Source: Staphylococcus arlettae
GTDB taxonomy: Bacteria; Bacillota; Bacilli; Staphylococcales; Staphylococcaceae
DNA: 44,236 nucleotides
Direction: 5' to 3'
Assembly (NCBI RefSeq): GCF_002902345.1
Contig: NZ_PPQB01000015.1
Location: forward strand, 50,693 to 94,928
Shown piece after piece: positions 1-8,389 of the stretch. Every line of letters begins with the position of its first letter. Within the stretch, counting starts at the first letter, position 1. The notes below the pieces were generated by a model. That model made no database searches and was not told the origin of the DNA. It saw nothing but the letters and a program-made list of their open reading frames with translations. The position numbers were made by a program, and so were the translations under genes.

Positions 1-21
1 ATCCCAACCTCTTTTTAATCG

Positions 22-1401
22 TTAGTTATTGAAAAATGTTTTGATATATTTGAATTTACCTTTATAAGGTGGGAAGACAAGACTTGATTCTAAACGAGTT
101 GTTTTGAAAATATAAGATTTTGCATGACTGAAAGTATCAAAACTGTATTTACCGTGGTATTGACCAATACCCGAAAGTCCTACACCGCCGAATGGTAAAT
201 TAGGATTGGCTAAATGCATAATAGTATCATTGATGGCACCACCACCGAAAGATAATTCATTTAAAATACGTTCTGTAGTATTTTCATCTTCACTAAATAG
301 ATATAAACTCAATGGTTTAGGTTTACTTTGTAAAGTGTTAATAATTTCATCAAAATCATCGTAAGCAATAATAGGTAAGATAGGCCCAAAAATTTCGTCT
401 TTCATAATTGTAGAATCAAATGTAATATTATCTAAAATAGTAGGGCTAATGTAGTTCTCATTTTGATCGGTATCACCACCGAAAACAATTTCATTTTGGT
501 GTGATTCAAGTAATTGTTGTAATCGCGTAAAATGTTTAGCGCTAACAATTCTACCGAAATCAGGCGATGATTGGATTTGTGTACCATAAAACTCTTTAAT
601 TGTAGTTTTAATAGCTTTAATAAGATCTGCTTTTACCTTTTGATTGACTAAAATAAAGTCTGGTGCAACGCAAGTTTGGCCAGCATTAATAAATTTACCA
701 AAACAAATACGTTCGCTGGCAACTTTAATATTGGCTGTGTCGTCAACTATAACTGGAGATTTTCCTCCTAATTCTAACGTTACTGGTGTTAAATTTTTGC
801 TCGCCGCTTGATAAATGGAACGACCAACGTGTTCACTACCAGTGAAGAATATATAGTCGAAAGGTAATGCTACTAGTTGTTTTGTTACTTCTGCATCACC
901 TTCAATAATGCTAATGTAAGCTGAATCAAATGTAGATTCAATAATATTTTTGACGACGTGTGAGACATTAGGTGTGAGTTCTGAAGGCTTCAAAATAACC
1001 GTATTACCAGCAGCTATAGCACCAATCAATGGCTCTATCAATAACTGAAATGGGTAATTGAAAGGTCCGATAATGAGTACCGTACCGTATGGTTCTTTCA
1101 TTATATAGCTTTTAGTTGGAAACATGTGAAGCGGAGTATTTACTTGTTTACGTTTAGCCCAATTTTTAAGTTCTTTTCGTGCTAATTTTAAATTTTTTAG
1201 GACAAAACCAATTTCAGACGCATAAGCTTCGACTTTATTCTTTCCTAAATCTTGTTGAAAAGCGTGTAACAAGTCATCTTCGTGCGCTTTAATACTTTTA
1301 CTAAGCGCCTTTAATTGTCTTTTTCTGAATTTAAGATCTTTTGTAACATGTGACTTAAAGTATTGTTTACTTTGGTTGAAAACAGTGTCGAACTGATTCA
1401 A
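22..1401 (-). CDS. NAD(P)-dependent aldehyde dehydrogenase
   Basis: This enzyme of the aldehyde dehydrogenase superfamily should oxidise an aldehyde to its acid with NAD(P) in the cytoplasm. At 459 residues it has the short class-3-like form seen in Bacillus and Staphylococcus. The cofactor-site Asn115 lies in GPFNYPF, Lys138 in ILKPSE, the general-base Glu210 in LELGGKSP, and the catalytic Cys244 in GQTCVAPD. The start is a TTG codon, chosen because AAGGAGG sits 7 bases before it and no in-frame ATG lies nearby. The substrate is unknown; long-chain or aromatic aldehydes are typical for this form. It is the last gene of a minus-strand block. An arm of a terminator-like hairpin (CCCAACCTC, read on plus) is cut off by the window edge just beyond its stop. 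Confidence 0.93.
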   Translation of the reverse strand: MNQFDTVFNQSKQYFKSHVTKDLKFRKRQLKALSKSIKAHEDDLLHAFQQDLGKNKVEAYASEIGFVLKNLKLARKELKNWAKRKQVNTPLHMFPTKSYIMKEPYGTVLIIGPFNYPFQLLIEPLIGAIAAGNTVILKPSELTPNVSHVVKNIIESTFDSAYISIIEGDAEVTKQLVALPFDYIFFTGSEHVGRSIYQAASKNLTPVTLELGGKSPVIVDDTANIKVASERICFGKFINAGQTCVAPDFILVNQKVKADLIKAIKTTIKEFYGTQIQSSPDFGRIVSAKHFTRLQQLLESHQNEIVFGGDTDQNENYISPTILDNITFDSTIMKDEIFGPILPIIAYDDFDEIINTLQSKPKPLSLYLFSEDENTTERILNELSFGGGAINDTIMHLANPNLPFGGVGLSGIGQYHGKYSFDTFSHAKSYIFKTTRLESSLVFPPYKGKFKYIKTFFNN

Positions 1402-1445
1402 ACTAATTCCTCCTTTAAGTGTGTAAATGTATAACAGTATTATGT

Positions 1446-1479
1446 GAGAAAAAACTGGAACATAGTTATGTTCCAGTTT
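1446..1479 (-). terminator. Intrinsic terminator after ppaC
   Basis: A 13-bp perfect stem (AAACTGGAACATA at 1452-1464 with TATGTTCCAGTTT at 1467-1479) is followed on the minus strand by a run of T. It should end the ppaC transcript and separate it from the aldehyde dehydrogenase gene. Its core resembles the GGCTGGGACA hairpins common between staphylococcal genes. Confidence 0.85.
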
Positions 1480-1509
1480 AATGTATATAAAATTAAATAG
1501 TAAAGGATA

Positions 1510-2436
1510 TTAGCTTAATACTTCAGTAATTTGAGGTACAACTTGTTTCTTTCTAGAAACAACACCTGGTAAGAATGCTGTACCGTTTTCTAATTGTACA
1601 TTAAATGCTTCGCCAACTTTATCTTTGTTGTCACCGATAACTAAGATTTTTGAATTACTGTTGATAATATCTGTCACTAATAAAACAAATAAATCATAAT
1701 TTTGTTCTGTGTTTGCTGCTAACATTGCTGTAGCTAATTCATCGTGACGTTCAAAAACTTCGTCAATATCAACCGTGTTTACTTGTCCAATACGAGTTAC
1801 ATAGTCACCCATGTTGAATGATTTAGCATCTAATGATAATAAGTCCACTGCACTTTTATCTACTGTAGATGCACCAGCTTTTAACATTTCAAGGCCATAT
1901 ACTTCTAAATCAACATTTGCAATTGCTTTTAAAGCTTCAGCAGCAGCAACGTCTTCTTCAGTACATGTAGGTGATTTGAATAGTAAGCTATCTGAAATAA
2001 TTGCAGAAATCATTAAACCAGCAATTTCAGGTTTGATTTCGAAACCTCTTTCTTTATACATTTTGTATAAAATAGTTGCTGTACAACCTACTGGTTCAGC
2101 GCGATAATAAAGTGGCGCAGCAGTTTCGAAGTTTGCAATTCTGTGATGATCAATAACATGTTGTACCGTAGCGTTTGCTATCGAATCCGCACTTTGTTGG
2201 AATTCGTTATGGTCAACCAATATTACATTTTGATCTGTTAAATCATCATTTAAAAGGTCTGGTGCTGTAATGTTGAAATAATCTAAAGCATGTTGTGTTT
2301 CTGGTCCGACTTCGCCTAAGCGGAAGGCTTGAGCATCTGTATTACCAGTTTGTTTTTCAAAGTCTGCCATGATGATTGCTGATGAAATTGCATCCGTATC
2401 TGGATTTTTGTGTCCGAAAATATAAGTTTTAGCCAT
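1510..2436 (-). CDS. ppaC: Manganese-dependent inorganic pyrophosphatase (family II)
   Basis: It hydrolyses pyrophosphate to phosphate in the cytoplasm and so pulls biosynthetic reactions forward. The 308-residue protein is a typical DHH-family two-domain enzyme. Visible metal ligands are His9, Asp13 and Asp15 in GHKNPDTD, Asp75 in VDHN, His97-His98 in the DHH motif (96-98), and Asp149 in SDS. The C-terminal SRKKQ substrate-binding motif is present near residue 295. A good ribosome site (AAGGAG) precedes the ATG. The gene follows the nicotinamidase gene by 46 bp with no terminator between, so the two may share a transcript. Confidence 0.97.
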   Translation of the reverse strand: MAKTYIFGHKNPDTDAISSAIIMADFEKQTGNTDAQAFRLGEVGPETQHALDYFNITAPDLLNDDLTDQNVILVDHNEFQQSADSIANATVQHVIDHHRIANFETAAPLYYRAEPVGCTATILYKMYKERGFEIKPEIAGLMISAIISDSLLFKSPTCTEEDVAAAEALKAIANVDLEVYGLEMLKAGASTVDKSAVDLLSLDAKSFNMGDYVTRIGQVNTVDIDEVFERHDELATAMLAANTEQNYDLFVLLVTDIINSNSKILVIGDNKDKVGEAFNVQLENGTAFLPGVVSRKKQVVPQITEVLS

Positions 2437-2482
2437 AATTCAATTCTCCTTAAATAAATATTTAATATTATTCTAGCATGAT

Positions 2483-3043
2483 TTATGCTTGATGTTCTAC
2501 TTCAGCACCTAACGAATTTTTAAAATGTTCTAAAGCCCAACTATGACCTGTTTGGTTGAATGAAGCTACACCTCGTGCTGAAATTGCTATTTTGTAACCT
2601 AAATTATATGCTGAAATTGCAGTATGTAATACACAAATGTCAGTACATACGCCAACGATTTCTAAACGTTTAACACCACGTTCGCGTAACAGTAACTCTA
2701 ATGGTGTGCCACAAAAAGAATCATAACGTGTTTTATCAATAAAATGGACATGATCATTGTATTGAATGTTTTGATAAATATCATTGACTTTACCATATAA
2801 TTGTCTTCCTGACGTTCCCAATATGTTATGTGGGGGGAAGAGTTTGTTTTCTGGATGGTTATAATCGTCTTCGTGATGCAAATCCATCATAAAAAAAATA
2901 GGGCATTTATGACTATTGTAATCATCGATACGTCGTACGATGTAAGATTCAATCCTTTGTCCAGGTTTTCCACATGTAAGTTTCCCATTGTCAGCAACAA
3001 AATCATTAGAATAATCTACAACAATTAAGGCACTATTTTTCAT
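2483..3043 (-). CDS. pncA: Nicotinamidase / isochorismatase-family hydrolase
   Basis: This cysteine hydrolase of the isochorismatase fold most likely converts nicotinamide to nicotinate, the substrate of PncB encoded about 5 kb away. The triad Asp10, Lys104 and Cys137 is visible, with metal ligands Asp54 and His56 in MDLHH, as in PncA enzymes. I place the start at the ATG at 3043 (186 residues), because GGAGAG lies at the right distance; a GTG at 3055 would add MERF but overlaps that site. Other isochorismatase-like amidases cannot be fully excluded, but the metal motif and NAD genes nearby favour nicotinamidase. Confidence 0.85.
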   Translation of the reverse strand: MKNSALIVVDYSNDFVADNGKLTCGKPGQRIESYIVRRIDDYNSHKCPIFFMMDLHHEDDYNHPENKLFPPHNILGTSGRQLYGKVNDIYQNIQYNDHVHFIDKTRYDSFCGTPLELLLRERGVKRLEIVGVCTDICVLHTAISAYNLGYKIAISARGVASFNQTGHSWALEHFKNSLGAEVEHQA

Positions 3044-3190
3044 AAATCTCTCCACACTCCAACTTTATTAATAAGTTATACCAAAAGTATATGTGTTAGC
3101 ATAACTTAAAAAAGCAAATTAATCGAGTTTAAATATTTTATATTTTGTTAATTACTAACTATCAACACACATAGTGGAAAGGAAAAAATT

Positions 3191-4279
3191 ATGCAAATAA
3201 ACGCACAAGATTTTGGCTTAGTGGGACGCAATAAACGTAAAGACACACGAGCGATTCAACAAGCATTAAACGTCGCTAAAAAATATCCCCATACTACAGT
3301 GTTCATACCTAAAGGTGAATATCATATAAGAAAAGCATTGGTCATCTATGGCAATACTACAGTTATAATGGATAACCAATGTGTGTTAAAACGATGTGGC
3401 AGAGATGCTTTAATTAAAAATGGGAAAAAACCTCGAGTGTATTATGGATATAATGGCAACAGTCATATTACTATTCGTGGTGGTGTCCTAGATATGAATG
3501 GTATACAGTACCCGTATTATAATACAGCGCTATGTATAGGACACGCACGTGAAATTTTAATTGAAGAAGTGACATTTAAAGACGTGGTAGGAGGGCATTG
3601 TATTGATGCATGCGGCTTAAATGGTGTGCATATTAATAAATGCAACTTTTTAGGGTTTAATGACCCTAAAAATAAACGCCAATTTTCTGAAGCGGTGCAA
3701 ATTGATATGCAAGTGAAAGGTGCTTTTCCGAAATTTGGAGCAACAGATGGAACTACGACGCAAAATATGATTATTGAAAATTGTTATTTTGGTTCGTCTG
3801 ACACGCCAGGCATGAAAGCGTGGAATCGTGCTATTGGTTCGCATGCAAGTCGTTTTGACCAATACTATACAAATATTCATATTAGACGTAATACTTTCAA
3901 TAACATGCACTATTATGCATTAACCCCGTTAAAATCATACAACATTTATATTTATGATAATTTATTTCAACAGTGTGCAGGTGGGATTCGCTATCTAGCT
4001 GTTAAGGAAGGCAATATACATGCCCAAGACTTACAAGGACGGATGAGTAAAACACAGGCTGGAAATAACTTAAACATTTATCGCAATCGTTTTGAAGGTC
4101 AAATGGCGTATGATGCAGTGCATATTAGGAGTTATGATAACATAAGACATTCTAATGTTGTCATTGCTAACAATAACTTCACCCATGATTCACAATCATT
4201 ACATCTTGAGGATATTGAGCATTTAATATTAACACAATATGATAAGGTCAAATTAAAAACAATAAATGTTATTAAGTAA
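3191..4279 (+). CDS. Right-handed parallel beta-helix protein of unknown function
   Basis: The 362-residue protein starts with a sequence like that of pectate-lyase-superfamily and phage tail-spike beta-helices: INAQDFGLVG near the N-terminus, DTRAIQQALNVA (about 18-29), then TVFIPKGEYHIR. Many short beta-strand repeats with Asn and Gly turns follow (NIHIRRNTFNNM, NIYIYDNLFQQC, NLNIYRNRFEG). There is no signal peptide, lipobox or membrane segment, so as annotated it would stay in the cytoplasm. A clear ribosome site (GGAAAGG) precedes the ATG. It lies alone between divergent pncA and downstream sdcS, with no terminator before sdcS. Polysaccharide binding or cleavage is a family-based guess. 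I assign no reaction. Confidence 0.8.
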   Translation: MQINAQDFGLVGRNKRKDTRAIQQALNVAKKYPHTTVFIPKGEYHIRKALVIYGNTTVIMDNQCVLKRCGRDALIKNGKKPRVYYGYNGNSHITIRGGVLDMNGIQYPYYNTALCIGHAREILIEEVTFKDVVGGHCIDACGLNGVHINKCNFLGFNDPKNKRQFSEAVQIDMQVKGAFPKFGATDGTTTQNMIIENCYFGSSDTPGMKAWNRAIGSHASRFDQYYTNIHIRRNTFNNMHYYALTPLKSYNIYIYDNLFQQCAGGIRYLAVKEGNIHAQDLQGRMSKTQAGNNLNIYRNRFEGQMAYDAVHIRSYDNIRHSNVVIANNNFTHDSQSLHLEDIEHLILTQYDKVKLKTINVIK

Positions 4280-4327
4280 AAGCATAAACTATAAAAATGT
4301 TTTTAGAATTTATATATATAAGTAGGT

Positions 4328-4333
4328 TATAAT
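4328..4333 (+). promoter_or_regulatory. Probable -10 box of sdcS
   Basis: A perfect TATAAT lies 61 bp before the sdcS start, in the gap after the beta-helix gene. No good -35 box is found at normal spacing (the region is TTTAGAATT), so the promoter may need an activator. The inverted repeat at 4350-4378 falls just after the expected start point. Confidence 0.5.
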
Positions 4334-4349
4334 GTGATACAATCCAATT

Positions 4350-4378
4350 GTTATTATTGAGAATATTCAGATAATAAC
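4350..4378 (+). promoter_or_regulatory. Inverted repeat in sdcS leader, possible operator
   Basis: GTTATTAT at 4350-4357 and ATAATAAC at 4371-4378 form a perfect 8-bp dyad around an inner palindrome GAATATTC. It lies between the putative -10 box and the ribosome site (AAGGGGGA) of sdcS. No T-run follows directly, so an operator is more likely than a terminator. The regulator is not identified. Confidence 0.45.
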
Positions 4379-4393
4379 AAGGGGGATTATAAA

Positions 4394-5956
4394 ATGAAAC
4401 AAAATAATACTAGTAATGTGAGATCCTCGTATTATTTAACGTTCTTTTCAAAAAAGGATAAAAATCAGTCTTATAATACGGGGCAATTAGTTGGCTTAAT
4501 AGTAGGGCCGTTATTATTTGTGCTAACACTACTATTTTTCCATTCAGACTCATTATCTACACAAGGTACTTTTGTGTTAGGTATTACGCTATGGATTGCT
4601 GTATGGTGGATTACTGAAGCAATTCCAATAGCAGCAACGAGTTTGTTGCCGTTAATTTTACTACCTCTGGGTCATGTCTTATCACCTGAAGAAGTGTCAG
4701 CACAATATGGTAATGATATTATCTTCTTGTTTTTAGGTGGTTTTATATTGGCGATAGCTATGGAGCGTTGGAATTTACATACTCGTGTAGCATTAAATAT
4801 CATTAATTATCTAGGAACAAGTACGGGACGAATTTTATTAGGTTTTATGATAGCAACTGGTTTTTTATCCATGTTTGTATCTAACACCGCAGCAGTGATG
4901 ATTATGATACCAATTGGTTTAGCTATTATTAAAGAAGCGCATGAACTAAAAAGTAGTAAAACGAGTACAGAGAGTTTAAATAAATTTGAGCAATCTTTAG
5001 TATTAGCAATTGGATATGCAGGTACTATAGGTGGTTTAGGTACACTTATAGGAACACCGCCATTAATCATTTTAAAGGGGCAGTATCAATCTGCATTTGG
5101 TGAAGAAATTAGTTTTGCTAAATGGATGATTATTGGAGTGCCAACAGTTTTTATATTATTATTTATTGCATGGTTTTATTTAAAAAATTTAGCTTTCAAA
5201 CATGATATGAAAGAATTACCTGGCGGACATGAAATTATTAAACAAAAGTTAGATGAGCTAGGGAAAATGAAGTACGAAGAAAAAGTTGTGCAAATTGTGT
5301 TTATGTTGGCGAGTTTTTTATGGATTACGAGAGAGTTTTTATTAAAAAATTGGTCTGTAACTTCAGAGATTGCTGATGGTACGATTGCGATTTTTATTGC
5401 GGTGTTATTATTCCTAATTCCTGCTAAAAATAAAGAACAACATAAACGTATCATTGATTGGAATGTGGCAAAGGACTTACCTTGGGGCGTATTAATACTA
5501 TTTGGTGGTGGTTTAGCACTCGCAAAAGGTATTGCCTCAAGTGGTTTAGCTGCATGGTTAGGTGATCAGTTGAAGTTAATCCAAGGAGTGAGTCCACTCA
5601 TTATCGTTATCGTAATAACATTGTTTGTACTATTCTTAACTGAAATTACTTCTAATACTGCAACAGCAACGATGATATTACCTATATTAGCTACGTTGTC
5701 GGTAGCGGTTGAAGTTAACCCATTATTGTTAATGGTACCTGCAGCAATGGCAGCGAACTGTGCTTATATGTTACCTGTAGGAACACCACCGAATGCGATT
5801 GTCTTTGGTACTGGAAAGATATCAATTAAAAGAATGGCATCCGTAGGTTTTTGGGTCAATTTAATCAGTGCATTAATTATTATTTTAGTAGTGTATTTTG
5901 TGATGCCATATGTGCTTGGTGTAGATCTCACGCAACCAATGCCACTAAAAGATTAA
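4394..5956 (+). CDS. sdcS: Sodium-coupled dicarboxylate transporter SdcS (DASS family)
   Basis: It imports C4-dicarboxylates such as succinate, fumarate and malate with sodium across the cytoplasmic membrane. The 520-residue protein has about a dozen hydrophobic segments and the inverted-repeat signatures of the DASS/SLC13 family: two SNT sodium-site motifs (163-165 and 420-422) and two GTPP hairpin motifs (220-223 and 463-466, the second followed by Asn). A polar N-terminal tail of about 30 residues precedes the first membrane segment. The ATG has a strong AAGGGGGA site. It is followed by hairpins at 6029-6104 that should end its transcript. Confidence 0.95.
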   Translation: MKQNNTSNVRSSYYLTFFSKKDKNQSYNTGQLVGLIVGPLLFVLTLLFFHSDSLSTQGTFVLGITLWIAVWWITEAIPIAATSLLPLILLPLGHVLSPEEVSAQYGNDIIFLFLGGFILAIAMERWNLHTRVALNIINYLGTSTGRILLGFMIATGFLSMFVSNTAAVMIMIPIGLAIIKEAHELKSSKTSTESLNKFEQSLVLAIGYAGTIGGLGTLIGTPPLIILKGQYQSAFGEEISFAKWMIIGVPTVFILLFIAWFYLKNLAFKHDMKELPGGHEIIKQKLDELGKMKYEEKVVQIVFMLASFLWITREFLLKNWSVTSEIADGTIAIFIAVLLFLIPAKNKEQHKRIIDWNVAKDLPWGVLILFGGGLALAKGIASSGLAAWLGDQLKLIQGVSPLIIVIVITLFVLFLTEITSNTATATMILPILATLSVAVEVNPLLLMVPAAMAANCAYMLPVGTPPNAIVFGTGKISIKRMASVGFWVNLISALIIILVVYFVMPYVLGVDLTQPMPLKD

Positions 5957-6028
5957 TAGTAATGCATAGTACAAAAGTTTAGAAATATTATTATATTTAG
6001 CTAGTAATAGCATTAAGCAACAGAAAAT

Positions 6029-6063
6029 AAGAGGATTAATCCTAAACATGGATTTGTCCTCTT
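6029..6063 (+). repeat. Imperfect 14-bp hairpin after sdcS
   Basis: AAGAGGATTAATCC (6029-6042) pairs with GGATTTGTCCTCTT (6050-6063) with one mismatch and one G-U pair. No T-run follows, and it stands directly before the terminator-headed repeat at 6066. It may protect the sdcS message 3' end or be part of the repeat. Confidence 0.6.
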
Positions 6064-6065
6064 AG

Positions 6066-6139
6066 ACTGTCGATAAAGCTTCCGACTTTGTTGGCAGTTT
6101 TTTTGTGCACGCTTTCCGCGGGCGTCAGCACGTTACAAA
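6066..6139 (+). repeat. Terminator-headed intergenic repeat, copy 1
   Basis: The head is a 13-bp hairpin (6066-6078 with 6086-6098, held by several G-U pairs) followed by seven T, a full intrinsic terminator for sdcS. The tail, GTGCACGCTTTCCGCGGGCG, is shared with copy 2 at 32096 and, degraded and inverted, copy 3 at 41832. GCTTTCCGCGG sequences are a known class of repeat between Bacillales genes. Confidence 0.75.
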
Positions 6140-6238
6140 ACCGATACAAATTATATTTTATTAGTCAAAATAGGGCTCTTCGAAAACCAACAAATAGTAA
6201 TAAAGAATTATAGATGTGAATATTTTATAAAACTAATA

Positions 6239-6286
6239 AAACGTCAATTTCTATATCGTATCAATAGAAATTGACGTTTATTTTTT
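6239..6286. terminator. Bidirectional terminator between sdcS and pheA
   Basis: A 16-bp perfect stem (6239-6254 with 6264-6279) has T-rich flanks on both strands, ATTTTTT on plus and TTTTATTAG on minus. It separates the convergent sdcS and pheA transcripts. The 362-bp gap from 5957 to 6318 holds this, the hairpin at 6029 and the repeat at 6066. I see no gene in it. Confidence 0.9.
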
Positions 6287-6318
6287 AGTCAGAGCTTTTT
6301 ATGTACTGGACTCTTTGT

Positions 6319-7122
6319 TTAATTGATTTTATTGAAAGAACCGATAAGTTTAGTATGGAAATCTAAAGTGTTTAATATGGTAATCACTTTGTTTAAATTT
6401 TCATTCATCGAACTATCAGCTTGAACGAAGAAGTGATACATACCTAGTTGTGTTTTTAAAGGTCTTGATTCGATCCACGATAAGTTGATGTCAAATAGAG
6501 CAAAAGTATTTAAGATGCTAGCTAATAAACCAGGCTTATCATGCTTTGGAGTTATTAATAATATGGTATCTGAAGCATTAGTTGTATGTTGTGCTTGGTT
6601 ACTTACGACTAAAAAGCGTGTAACGTTATGTGGGTAATCTTGGATATTTTGCATTAATGGTGAATATCCATGTGCTTCGCCACTGCCTAAAGGAGCAATC
6701 GCTCCTACGGTAGGAGTGATTTTTTCTAAACTTTTGACAGTACTATCCACATAATCGTATTGATAGCCCTGTTTTTGAATAAATTGACTCGTTTGACTAA
6801 TAGCTGGCGCTATGGAATAAACCTTTTCGATATTTGTAACAGAGCTCTCTTGGTCACCGTATAATGCGAATTGAATGTCTAAGTGAATTTCACCTTGGGC
6901 ATAAATGTTTTGTTGTGTCAGTGCATCGGCAACTATATTAATAGTACCTTCAATTGAATTTTCAATAGGAACTACTGCGACGCTATTACTATCGAGAGAG
7001 ACAGCATTTACAACTTCATAGAGGTTTGCTTTAGGAATATAAGTCATTTCTTGTTCTGATTTGTATTGTAGAGCTGCTAAATATGAAAATGTCCCTTTAG
7101 GCCCTAAATAATATAATTTCAT
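6319..7122 (-). CDS. pheA: Prephenate dehydratase
   Basis: It converts prephenate to phenylpyruvate in phenylalanine synthesis. The 267-residue protein is monofunctional, without a chorismate mutase domain. The N-terminal catalytic part shows LGPKGTFS, PIENSIEGT and the catalytic TRF motif (168-170). The C-terminal ACT domain has the ESRP effector motif (218-221) and KPGLL, so feedback inhibition by phenylalanine is expected from the family. It is 29 bp downstream of nos on the same strand with no terminator between, so the two are very likely one operon, as in other staphylococci. Confidence 0.96.
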   Translation of the reverse strand: MKLYYLGPKGTFSYLAALQYKSEQEMTYIPKANLYEVVNAVSLDSNSVAVVPIENSIEGTINIVADALTQQNIYAQGEIHLDIQFALYGDQESSVTNIEKVYSIAPAISQTSQFIQKQGYQYDYVDSTVKSLEKITPTVGAIAPLGSGEAHGYSPLMQNIQDYPHNVTRFLVVSNQAQHTTNASDTILLITPKHDKPGLLASILNTFALFDINLSWIESRPLKTQLGMYHFFVQADSSMNENLNKVITILNTLDFHTKLIGSFNKIN

Positions 7123-7151
7123 AGTTTGATCTCCTTAACTTTATGCATACT

Positions 7152-8216
7152 TTAGTGGAACGGACAGCCCCGTTTTTCTTGCTGCTTATAATGAAAATTT
7201 GGATCATTCATAATGTTTGGATAGCCATGGTGATAGTTTGATACTAATGTAGGCGATAATGACGGCACTAGCCATGACCATTTTCCAGTTACATCTCGCT
7301 TGTTTTGATATTCGTTTTGTTCAAACAAGGAGAATTGTTTAGAAGCAGTATGATGATCCACAATAGATACACCAGCTTGCTTAAATGAATGATATACTGC
7401 GTGATTCAATTCGACTAAAGTACGATCTTTATTGAACGAATTATTTTTAAGTGTATCAAATTCAAGCGCTTCTGCAACAGATTCTAATAAATTATAGCGA
7501 TAACTATCAGTAAAATTACGGACTGCAATTTCATTAACCATATACCAGCCGTTGAATGGTGCAGTTGGATACGTAATTCCACCAATCTTCAAATCCATGT
7601 TTGAAATGATAGGTACTGCATACCATTTTAATGCTAATGACTTGAGTTTCGGATACTGATCATGAGTTATTGCAACTTCTTTAATAATTTCAGACGGATA
7701 TTCATAATAAGTTACTGGTTGATTTGGCATTGCATAAATTAGAGGTAAGACATCAAAATTTGTATTATTGCCTTGCCATCCCAATTGCTGAGCTAAAGCG
7801 GTCACTTGCTTTTCTGCTGGATCACCATAATCATCGTAACCAGCATAGCGAATAAGTTGATTGTTGAAAATTTTAGGTGGGTGCTCAGGATGATAGATTG
7901 TAATAAAAGGTTTGATTTTACCGTTATTTGTAGCTTCATTAATATGATGATTGATAGAAGCGATAAAAGTGTCTTCATCATCGACATCTCTAGCATCTTG
8001 AACTGTCAAAGTATTCCAGAAAAAACGTCCAATACAACGGTTAGAATTACGCCAAGCCATTTTTGCGCCGTAACTTAATTCCTCATACGTATGTGTATAG
8101 GAGCCTGTGTCAGTTATTTCTGCGGAGATTGCTGTTAAACGTTCGTTTAAGCTTTGATTATCATAATTTAACTCTGAGTACATCTGAGTAATAAAATTCT
8201 TGGCTTCTGTTAACAT
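7152..8216 (-). CDS. nos: Bacterial nitric oxide synthase, oxygenase domain only
   Basis: It makes nitric oxide and citrulline from arginine, which in staphylococci and bacilli helps resist oxidants and some antibiotics. The 354-residue protein is the heme oxygenase module alone, with no reductase domain, so it borrows electrons from other flavoproteins. The proximal heme ligand is Cys61 in [10 protein letters not shown], and the arginine-binding Glu229 lies in [12 protein letters not shown]. The ATG follows GAGGTG at good spacing. It heads an operon with pheA and is divergent from pncB across a 173-bp AT-rich gap that must hold both promoters; I see no strong -35/-10 pair there. Confidence 0.97.
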   Translation of the reverse strand: MLTEAKNFITQMYSELNYDNQSLNERLTAISAEITDTGSYTHTYEELSYGAKMAWRNSNRCIGRFFWNTLTVQDARDVDDEDTFIASINHHINEATNNGKIKPFITIYHPEHPPKIFNNQLIRYAGYDDYGDPAEKQVTALAQQLGWQGNNTNFDVLPLIYAMPNQPVTYYEYPSEIIKEVAITHDQYPKLKSLALKWYAVPIISNMDLKIGGITYPTAPFNGWYMVNEIAVRNFTDSYRYNLLESVAEALEFDTLKNNSFNKDRTLVELNHAVYHSFKQAGVSIVDHHTASKQFSLFEQNEYQNKRDVTGKWSWLVPSLSPTLVSNYHHGYPNIMNDPNFHYKQQEKRGCPFH

Positions 8217-8389
8217 TTTTTAACACCTCAAAATTAAGTATAATTGATTTTGCTAAAAGGTATTGAGATAAATTAAAAAATGTCACTAATTTGTCGATTG
8301 AATGGTCATAAAACACACAAATTTTAAAAATGCTATATATCAATGATTTATGATAAACTAAGAAAAAAGGTTGATTGGAGAGATAATCT

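Noticed and set aside
1811..2107. Open frame of 98 codons opposite ppaC
   Set aside because: It lies wholly inside the strongly conserved ppaC gene on the other strand and has no family-like motif.
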